This document shows positions 56,211 to 64,000 of a stretch of DNA of 64,000 bases, piece by piece; the stretch's first letter is position 1, and each line of letters begins with the position of its first letter. The stretch is taken from contig NC_012874.2 in NCBI RefSeq assembly GCF_000003195.3, forward strand, positions 62,625,768-62,689,767, given 5' to 3'. A program made the translations under genes and the position numbers. The notes under the pieces were generated by a model. The model was not told the origin of the DNA. It saw nothing but the letters and a program-made list of their open reading frames with translations, and ran no database searches. This stretch comes from Sorghum bicolor. Taxonomy: Eukaryota; Streptophyta; Magnoliopsida; Poales; Poaceae.

Positions 56211-56376
56211 TCCTGTATTTAAGGCCCGCTCTACCTGTTCTTCGTTTCAACTCTTCTCCCCTCAACTCCAAACCAACGCCTCCCATAAATCCAACCACTC
56301 GAGGTCACTCTCTGCTGGCCTCTCTGCCTCTGCCCAACAAGATAGAGAGCCGCCGGCCTGCAGGTTGCATCCGGCC
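56211..56376 (+). promoter_or_regulatory. Core promoter and 5' leader of the phytosulfokine gene
   Basis: TATA-like TATTTAAGGC at about 56216-56224, about 155 bases before the start codon, followed by a C-rich leader. The context at the start is GGCCATGGCG, a good plant initiation site. In-frame codons upstream of this ATG lack the signal-peptide pattern. Confidence 0.6.
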
Positions 56377-56863
56377 ATGGCGGCGCCATCATCATCATCG
56401 CCACAACCACCACGGCGAACCGCCCTACTACCAGTCCTGCTGCTGGTGGTGGTGTCTCTCCTCCTCCTCTCCGTCGTCGCTGGCCACGCCGCCGCAGCGA
56501 GAGTAGTGGTGGCGGCTGAAGCGAGCTCGAGAAGCCAAGAGCAGCGGTACAGAGATGTTGTGGTGAGTTAAGCCTACCATTACCAGCCTAGCTAGCTTTT
56601 ATGTTTCGCGCAGGAACGACGGTCGTGGCGTCAAGAAGTCGATGAGGAGTGCAATATTGTGTTGACACATTTAACCAATACAGGTGTCCGAGGAGAAGGA
56701 GCCGAGCTTCGCGGGGGGCGACGACGAGCGATGTGGCGGCGGCGCCGCCACCGGAGGGGGAGAAGAAGAAGCAGGAGAGGAGGACGAGGAGGAGTGCCTG
56801 ATGAGGAGGACGCTGGTGGCGCACACCGACTACATCTACACCCAGGGAGGAGGCCACAACTAG
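56377..56863 (+). CDS. PSK: Phytosulfokine (PSK) precursor
   Basis: Precursor of the sulfated pentapeptide hormone phytosulfokine (YIYTQ), secreted and sensed by LRR receptor kinases to promote cell growth. Two exons: 56377-56562 (62 codons, donor GTG|GTGAGT) and 56684-56863 (59 codons plus TAG, acceptor AATACAG), 121 residues. Residues about 14-40 form a strong signal peptide (TALLPVLLLVVVSLLLLSVV) ending at an Ala-rich cleavage region. The mature part is acidic (EEEAGEEDEEE) and has the family C-terminal pattern ECLMRRTLVAHTDYIYTQGG, with the hormone core at about residues 112-116. The Asp before the first Tyr is the usual tyrosylprotein sulfotransferase context. The gene starts just outside the right end of the transposon at 52315-56114. 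Confidence 0.95.
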
Positions 56864-56972
56864 CAACTAGCCAGCATCAGTAGGTACAGACAGCTCGCCG
56901 TACCAGGTTGTAGTGTGCTCGATCCGTGCATATTGCGCGGCTCTGTGTTGTCTTCGTTATTGATCGATCGAG

Positions 56973-56974
<2 letters not shown>

Positions 56975-57009
<35 letters not shown>
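56975..57009. repeat. (AT)n microsatellite in the phytosulfokine 3' flank
   Basis: About 34 bases of AT dinucleotide, 110 bases beyond the stop codon and probably in the 3' UTR. Confidence 0.9.
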
Positions 57010-57012
<3 letters not shown>

Positions 57013-57773
57013 TCATACATGTATATGTAAGCTGCGGCTTTTCTTCGAATTGGTTCCAGTTTGATTATTGGTGTTGTCGATCGACTCGATGATCTGATGT
57101 AGTACGAGCTTCGCAGTTGGTGAACGAACGAACTTGATTGCATGCTGCTTCGTTGTTAATGTCCTGTCTAGTTGTCTGGGGCAGGGACAGGAGGCCCTAT
57201 ACTCCTGCTGACTCTTGACCCTTATTCTTGAGTAGGAATACGGCAAGGAATTTTATCAAATCTTAGACATATATGAAGTATTAAATATAGATGAAAAAAA
57301 ACTAATTATACACAGTTTGGTTATAAATCGTGAGACGAATCTTTTAAGTTTAATTAGTCTATAATTAGCTATAATTGCTACAATAACCAACATATTTAAT
57401 TAAGCTTAATAAATTCGTCTCGTAGTTTTTAGACGAGCTATGTAATTTAATACGTCAAATATATGGTGACATATTTAATATGATACTTAAAATTTTTCTT
57501 TTTCCGAACTAAACAAGCCTTGCATTGTAGGCCGCTAGCCGCTTGGCCTTCTAGTACAACACACATGGGAATGTTTGGTCCCACTCCCAGTGGCTGCATG
57601 ATTATTGCTCTCGACTCTCGAGATCTCACGCACGCACGGCCCCGATCGAGTCCATAGCTCCATCCACTACTGTTTTACTACCTTGGACGATAGTATGAGA
57701 TACTACGCGTCTATGAAATTGACTGGCCATTCCATTCATCTCATTCTCGCCTGAACTCAATTAGGTCTTGTTT
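57010..57773. other. Intergenic stretch with a MITE remnant
   Basis: Bases 57255-57515 carry family words (ATTAAATATAGATGAAAAA, GTGAGACGAATCTTTTAAG, CCGAACTAAACAAGCCTTG) of the GGCCTTGTTTAG group, without clear ends. No gene is seen. Confidence 0.45.
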
Positions 57774-57997
57774 AGTTTATCTCAATCCAAAAAAAATTAA
57801 AATTTTTCGTCACATCGAATCTTACGGCATATGCATAGAACATTAAATATAGATAAAGAAAATAATTAATTGTACAGTTTATCTACAATTCGCGAGACGA
57901 ATCTTTTGAGCCTAGTTAGTCCATGGTTGAACAATAATTGCTAAATACATACGAAAGTGTTACAGTATCAAAATACAAAAACTTTTTGAATATAAGG
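57774..57997. mobile_element. GGCCTTGTTTAG-family MITE
   Basis: Left end GGTCTTGTTTAGTTTATC preceded by TTA. The interior has CACATCGAATCTTACGGCAT and ATTAAATATAGATAAAGAAA. The right end is degraded (ACTTTTTGAATATAAGGTCC) and runs into the next element. Confidence 0.65.
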
Positions 57998-58235
57998 TCC
58001 TGTTTGGTTTGGGTTGGTAAAGTTTAACTCCCGTCACATCAAATGTTTGGACACACGCATGAAGTACTAAACATAGACTATTTACAAAACTAAAAACACA
58101 ATTAGAGAGTAATTTACGAGACGAATATTTTGAGCCTAATTAGTCTATGATTAAACAGTAATTGCCAAATAAAACGAAAGAGCTATAACCTGTTAAACTT
58201 TAACACCTTCAACAAACACCTCCTAAACCAAACCT
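57995..58235. mobile_element. MITE of a related GGTCCTGTTTGG family
   Basis: Left end GGTCCTGTTTGGTTTGGG preceded by TAA, right end CACCTCCTAAACCAAACC. Interior words GTTTAACTCCCGTCACATC and GAGCCTAATTAGTC. A relative in inverse lies near 52066-52262. Confidence 0.65.
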
Positions 58236-58856
58236 AAGTTTAGGCGCACGGTTAGGAAGATGATTCATTGAGTCTCGCCCCAAGTTTATTGTCAGGGTCA
58301 CTTCCCTGAACATAGAGACAAGTCGTCGAACAAGCACACAGCCAATTCCAGTTTTGATACGAAATTGTGTAGTGTATCTTTTTCGAAAGAACGAAATGGT
58401 CTATGCATGTATTAATGAGTGATACCGATAGTTCATAAGTATGTCAACATGTTGTTGTTAACTAGCCTTTAAAACTGGAATCAAACATTCCCAAATTGAA
58501 GTGTCCAGAATCAATGGTAACACAACCATGCATGGAAGATCGTATCGAAGAACCATCAATCAATCTAGCAATCCTCCCGGATCAACGTCATACAGATATC
58601 CTCTCAGCATCAATAATCTGATGCCACAAACAAAAGCTGCCATTAAAATTTGCGACAAGAAACAGCAGCAGTACAATCCTGTGACTCTTGTATGTCCCAT
58701 GTGCCATGTTCATGGTACGAGTTGACTTGTGACCTCATCAGTGTGGACAACGAGGTAGACCCCAGAGCCCACAGACCTGACGTCTATGCCTCACCTAATT
58801 CATTTTTATTTTATTTCAATTCATTTTGCTTCCGATACCACCAATCCAAACTTGTT
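58236..58856. other. Intergenic stretch, no supported gene
   Basis: Short plus-strand frames at 58501-58922 show no recognisable family. Confidence 0.35.
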
Positions 58857-59090
58857 AAGGCTTTGTTTAGTTTCCAAAATTTTTCAAGCTTTATCACATC
58901 TAATCTTTCAACGCATGTATAGGACATTAAATATAGATAAAAATAATAACTAATTACACAGTTTATCTATAATTTAGAGAGACGAATTTTTTAAACCTAA
59001 TTAGCTCACAATTAGACAATAATTGTCAAATAAAAATAAAAATGTTATAGCAGCTAAAACCAAAAATTTTCGCGAACTAAGGCCTAGGCT
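58857..59090. mobile_element. GGCCTTGTTTAG-family MITE, diverged
   Basis: Left end AGGCTTTGTTTAGTTTCC, right end GCGAACTAAGGCC. Interior ATTAAATATAGATAAAAAT and AGAGACGAATTTTTTAAACC. Confidence 0.7.
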
Positions 59091-60288
59091 ACCAGCTTCG
59101 TTAAGCTAATGGTTTCGCTACCGATCAAGCGCGAAACCATTAGCTACCAGATCGATCAAGCGTGCGCGTCTAATTCAGCATCCAGCTTCGTTACACCTGC
59201 CAATAATAATGGTTTCGCTGCCACAAGATATTTATTTTTGGTTGTAAATTAAAACTAGGAAAGGGATGCTTCGTTCTACTTCTGCCAGAATTTCTGGTGC
59301 TTTGGCTGTGGCCAAATTCTGCCTAATTTCTGGTTGTTCTCCTTTACCAGATCACTTTGAATTTGGATACTTCTTGAATAGGTACATCATACATGAAGCT
59401 TTGTCCGATTGAGAAATATTTTGTTGACGTATACTCACTCCTGTAACAGCAGTCCTGTTGGATGAAAACACGTTTTGGCATGTGTAAATAAAATGGTCCA
59501 ACTGACAGTGCCTACTGAGTATGCAGCACTCTCTCTCCCTCGATCTGGTACGTGGTCATATTTGACTTTGCATGGTTGGAGACTATTAACTTCTTCTAGA
59601 ATATTTTAAATTTGTGTGGTTTCTGAAAGTGTACTTTTGAATACAAATCTACACATATAGTTATATTTGAAAGTTACTAATGTTTGTAGTTATTATGGTT
59701 TGACGATTATAGTTTATAATACCTAGTTGAACACTATGGGTCCAATCATCATAAAAGCAGTTTCATAGTAGTATAATTATGTTATGTTCTGTATATATAT
59801 AAATAATAACATTGTTATGGGTTAACTTATGTTTTGTGGACCGCATAATTTTTCAAAATACTGATAATATAATACTAGTACTACTTTTCTATTCTGTGTC
59901 ACTGTGTATGAGCTGGAATACTTGCCCCCACTATAACATAGTCAAATTGGTCCTCACCAGCATTGTTCAGGGGTACATGTTGGAGAAATCAGAGCACTGA
60001 GTCAAACCATCAAACAACCTAGACACTGTACACACTACAACTTTCACTAATACTGCATGCTTGGAGCAGTAATTTCCAGCCTGAAAAGTGAAAAGGGAGG
60101 ACTCGTGGAAACCCATGATTTTCACTAGGAACAGACAGAAGTGATCGACGCAAATTCTGAAACAGTGGGAGTGAATCACAAAATCCCCATGAGACCACAT
60201 ATTGGACATCAACCAAGACAATTGTATCGAATCGTATAATGGCATAGGAAGAACAGATTAAGCTGTATGATCAAGCCTGCTAGTGATG
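59091..60288. other. Intergenic stretch and 3' flank of the BSD gene
   Basis: GTTAAGCTAATGGTTTCGCTACC and a near-inverse GCGAAACCATTAGCTACC form a short hairpin at 59100-59150. The part 59970-60288 is probably 3' UTR of the minus-strand BSD gene. No other gene is seen. Confidence 0.45.
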
Positions 60289-63200
60289 TCAGGCTGCATC
60301 ATCATCTTCCTCCAGATCACTGAAAGATACATCTTCATCATGTGCTATTGGAATTTTTGTGTCTCCTGGGTCACCTGTCTCCTCTTCGAGCCATTCATCC
60401 CCGTCGTCATCTTCGATGTCGCCATCCTCAACATTATCAGTTTTCTGAATGTCAACTCTTGATTGCTCACTGATGTCAGCCAGTGGCTGTTTCTGTTCAT
60501 CATCTTTAGGGGCAGAGTTGTCCGTCAATGGTATCTCATACATTTGCGCACTCTGTTCTTCTTTTGCTGCATCTTCTGTAGAGAGATTGTGCGTGCTTTC
60601 TTCCATCCTAGATAGTGTGACCACGGTAGTGTCTTTCAATATGGGCAAAAGCTGTACAGGTACACTGCTGCTGATATTATCTGAAGGAACAGCTCTGGTC
60701 TCGCTGATTGTATCATTTGATAGAATATCCTGGTTGATTGGTTGTGGCTTGCCATAGTGTATGTTGCTAAAAGATGTCAGCATCGCGGAGTCATCTTGGC
60801 CCTTTAATACACCCAAAACACCTACAGGAGAACCTAAAACACCATCTTCATTGCTGAAAGGCACATGTATGGTGTCTCCATAGCTGCCTTGTAACTTCGT
60901 CCGGTACTGCAAATCGTGTGACAACTTGTCTCTAGCTTCCAAAATCTGTGCCAAGGCAATCAGGAACTGATAAGTCTGCTAGCAAACAATGTCTTGAGCT
61001 GGTAGATATCAGCTTATCTTTTGTGCAGTCAGCACAAATAAAATGTCTGTTCATACATCATAACTAGTAAGAAAGCAAAATCATCAGCAGAAACTACTAA
61101 AGCATTGAGAACCTATGGAAAATGATGTTCTGTCAATATATCTGCCCCTCAAGACTCATGCATGCATCTGAGGACTAAAAAGTATAATGAATTAATCAAA
61201 AATAGGAGCTAATCATTTTCGTCATATTGCACTTTATGTCCCATGGGCCATGGCTTTTGTTGAGTTAATATTCACTTGATGGCTAATTCTGACTTTTTGC
61301 TATTTGACATGTTTCCTGTATTCACTTTATAACATCACACTTCAGAGCTCAGACTCATGCAAAGCATCATTCTGGGAACCAAATTAGACTAAGGAAGAAA
61401 CTGAATCAAAAGAAATACAGACAAAGCACTCAGTTATTATAGAAAATTAGTAGAATATAACGAAACACTTGAGCTGTACAGAACAAGCTAGTCCCATTCA
61501 AAACTAAGGATGTATTTGGATGGGTAGCCCATCATGACTTGCAAGAAAGAAATTTAATAGAAACTACTAAAGCATCAGAAACATTAGACTTTCTGTCAAT
61601 ATATCAATGTCTAAAGCATAGATGCCAGGGAGGGTTGTTACAATCACAATGAACAAATTTAGCTATAAATTCTATGGTGAGCTGTTGGCCTAGTGCAATA
61701 TTCCACTCAAGGCACTCCCCACCACCCAAAGAAAAAGGAATGCAAACTAGTTTCACTTTTAGGCAGGAGGAAGGGAATGTAGGAAGTCACTAGCTTAGAT
61801 GACATAAATGAGGTGTTGGTATTCGCATTATAATCCACCATATTTGTGACACTTACACTTCATAACTAAAGGCTTCATGATCTTATCTGACAAAAACGAT
61901 AGGTTCCATGTCAGGCACAGAAGCACAAAGCTCGAGAATGTGCGTAAGTGTGCCGCATGAGGTTATGATTAACCAATATATTTTTATGATTGTTGAAAAT
62001 CGAAGAAATCAATGTTTGAAATTAAATTCCAGAGTGAGGTCAAAGTGTCAAACTAATGATCAAGTTTCAGATGGAACATTTGGTAGCGTAAAGAGCGAAC
62101 AACAATATGTCAAACAAACGTCATTTCATTTGAAGAATGCAAGTGCCTAGCCTTGCACAGATCGCTCACTCATTCTGAACCCGTAACTATGACGCAATTT
62201 TATTTTATTTGTTTTTGGTAAAAACACAAATTGCTTATGTACATTTTGACCATATTCAAGTCATGCATACTAACGCAGTTCTCAAACGAACATGATTGCC
62301 TTACCAGGACACAAAGCCTTAGGTGCAAGATATACCAAATCAAAGTGCAAAGCAATCACAAGCACTTAAGTTTCTTGCCACCGCAATCTTCCATGATTCC
62401 AAATACCAAACATCAAAATGTGAAACGCAATACATTCTCAATTTAACAACCAATCTAATCCTGCATCTGATTCACATTCCATTATTCACCTCGGCTAACA
62501 GATTTTAGGCTGTTATTGGTCCACAGGTGAACTTATTACTGAATCATCAAAGACAACTAAGGCCTTGTTCGTTTCGAACGGGAACGGCATGGAATGGCTT
62601 GGAACCGCTTGGAATCGTCCTAGCCAGGAAGCAATCCATGTTTACGTGGGAATGAGTGTTCGGTTAAGTCTACCATGGTTTGAAACCTGGTCCATCCTGG
62701 TCTTTCCTGCCCAATTTAGGCCGGGAATCAATCCATGAGTCAAGAGGTGTGGAACCAATCCCGGTATTTTGCTGAGTCTATTTTATTGCAATTAGCTTAG
62801 CTAATGGATTGATTCCATACCCTACCGAACAAGACTTTTGATAGAAAGGGAATAAAACCTTGCAAAAATAAAACCAGCCCTTGGATCAAATGACAGACAT
62901 GGATTTACTCGATCCGTGCCGGGAACCGTTCCTAGTCGGAAATGAATCATATGCAACCGAACAAGGCCTAACTTAGTTAACTAGCATCAAGGAAAAATCC
63001 TCAGGTACTTGGTGAACTTGTATTACTAACTCATTGAAGTGTTTAACTTAAGATGCCAAGGAAAATCACCTGTGGAGTGGATAAAATCTCAGCATCATCC
63101 TTCCTGAGCTGAGGATGCAGCAGCACGAAGTATACCTTCCAGAAGCAGCCCTCGCTCATGTGGCTGGGGCAGAGTTCGATCCTCAGATCAGCCAGCTCTG

Positions 63201-63838
63201 GCGCCAAGCTTTCCACGGCCAGTGCATGATCTTGCTGCGCATCAGTCATGTCAAAATCTGCGCTCCATGTCAACAATGCAACTGACAATTAGTACATCTT
63301 AACTGAGACCAATGAAGAAGAGCATCTGGGGGAGGCAAGAAAGGATAGCACGAAGCCACGAACCATCGGAGTCGGCGTCGTCGGGGAGAAGGGGGAAGTC
63401 GAGCCAGAGCTCGGGCCGCGAGGCCGCGTCCCGCGCGAACGCGACCACCTCTTCGGTGACCCCCGCTGCTGCCTCCGCCCAGTCCGCGTCGCCCTCAGGG
63501 GGCAGCAGCGAGGACGCGATCTTGGCGAGATCCGCTACGGCCTGGCGGCCCGGGAGCCGCGCGAGGCCGGCGCGGAACCGGCCCGCGATCTCGGCCGGGT
63601 CCGGCCGGCGCAGGGCGCCTCCGCCTCCATCGGGCGCGGGCGCGGGCGCGGGCGCGAGGAAGGAGGCGAGGCCCTGGAAGCGGTTCGCGAGCGCGCCGGT
63701 GAGCTCGGAGAGGTCCTCGCGGACGCCGCGAGGGGGAGAGGATGACCCCGGGGAGGCCGAGGGCCCCGGGTCGCTTGCTTCGGGTTCGTCCACGGTAGCG
63801 AGGAGGGAGTTGGCGATGGAGCGCGCGAGCCACGCCAT
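60289..63838 (-). CDS. BSD domain-containing protein
   Basis: Three exons on the minus strand: 63838-63364, 63257-63070 and 60945-60289 (1320 nt, 439 residues). The junctions keep frame: GAT G|GTTCGT with CGCAG|AT, and CAG|GTGATT with GCACAG|ATT. The N-terminus (MAWLARSIANSLL) is followed by a Pro/Ala-rich linker. The BSD domain spans about residues 155-235, with FPLLPDDAD, ALAVESLAPELADLRIELCP and the hallmark FWKVYFVLL. The C-terminal half is disordered and very acidic (DGDIEDDDGDEWLEEE), ending SFSDLEEDDDAA. BSD domains occur in TFIIH p62, synapse-associated and DOS2-like proteins; this layout fits the uncharacterised plant DOS2-like type. Intron 2 (2.1 kb) holds a MITE at 62561-62968. The GC-rich first exon gives spurious antisense frames. 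Confidence 0.92.
60946..63069 (-). other. Intron 2 of the BSD gene
   Basis: A 2124-bp AT-rich intron with GTGATT at its 5' end and TTGGCACAG at its 3' end. A degraded local repeat (AGAAACTACTAAAGCAT, CTTTCTGTCAATATATC) occurs at 61088-61145 and 61559-61605. Short plus-strand frames at 61908-62508 are not supported. Confidence 0.7.
62561..62968. mobile_element. Harbinger-type MITE in intron 2 of the BSD gene
   Basis: A 408-bp element with ends GGCCTTGTTCGTTTCGAAC and ACCGAACAAGGCC and a perfect TAA duplication (62558-62560, 62969-62971). The interior carries GGAATGGCTTGGAACCGCTT-type repeats and GGAACCAATCCCGG. Confidence 0.9.
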
Positions 63839-64000
63839 TACCGACGGCGAGGTCGGCGGCGGCTGTGCGGCGCGCGATTGGAGTTGGAGCGGAGGGGAAG
63901 GTAGCCTTGTGTCGTGTGTTCCCCTGTCACTGTCGGATGGGCCCGGTAGTTGAGGATTACAGTACTTCGTCAGGACAACCTGAAAACCAAAATCTTTTCA
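63839..64000 (-). promoter_or_regulatory. 5' leader and proximal promoter of the BSD gene
   Basis: GC-rich sequence directly upstream of the start codon (context GCGGTAATGG... read on the minus strand). No TATA box is evident within the window edge. Confidence 0.4.

Noticed and set aside
63312..63953. Plus-strand 213-codon frame opposite the BSD first exon
   Set aside because: Antisense of a GC-rich exon; low-complexity Ser/Arg/Ala composition.

Overview
This window is nuclear DNA from a grass, most likely a panicoid such as sorghum or a close relative. The genes have spliced plant-type exons in GC-rich 5' ends. Between them lie dense grass-type transposons: Tourist/Harbinger MITEs with TTA/TAA duplications, Stowaway elements with CTCCCTCC ends, CACTA elements, Mutator-like and hAT elements, LTR and LINE remnants. 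The species is inferred, not shown.

Gene layout. Two tandem F-box/LRR/FBD genes lie on the minus strand at 1363-2952 and 14984-16639. They are duplicated together with their 3' flanks and are separated by about 12 kb of transposons, including a solo LTR and a dead LINE. Two tandem kinase-pseudokinase genes lie on the minus strand at 23819-25870 and 44264-47061. They are related, share an unusual two-kinase layout, and are 18 kb apart. A phytosulfokine precursor with two exons lies on the plus strand at 56377-56863. A BSD-domain gene with three exons lies on the minus strand at 60289-63838 and carries a Harbinger MITE in its second intron.

Between the kinase genes, a CACTA-like element (26978-29879) carries seven exons of an NADP-malic enzyme gene, broken by a stop codon. 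A Harbinger-type unit (34911-42824) has the same TAA on both sides. It holds a Harbinger ORF1 gene together with fragments that look like a VPF-W-E-PGKP (DUF688-type) protein, a universal-stress-like protein and a CBL calcium sensor. A solo LTR sits inside it.

Four copies of one LTR family, packed with CACCGGACGC/GCGTCCGGTG motifs, are spread over the window. Three are complete solo LTRs with perfect 5-bp target duplications (7072-9483, 36969-38906, 52814-55255). The fourth (about 49330-51403) is truncated and its motif has drifted. No internal coding region of this family is present.

The real genes point to defence and signalling: tandem kinase proteins and F-box proteins are typical fast-evolving plant families. 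No operon-like coupling is expected or seen. I saw no rRNA, tRNA or CRISPR. Exon boundaries were read by eye from splice consensus and reading frame, so terminal exons and start codons are the least certain parts.
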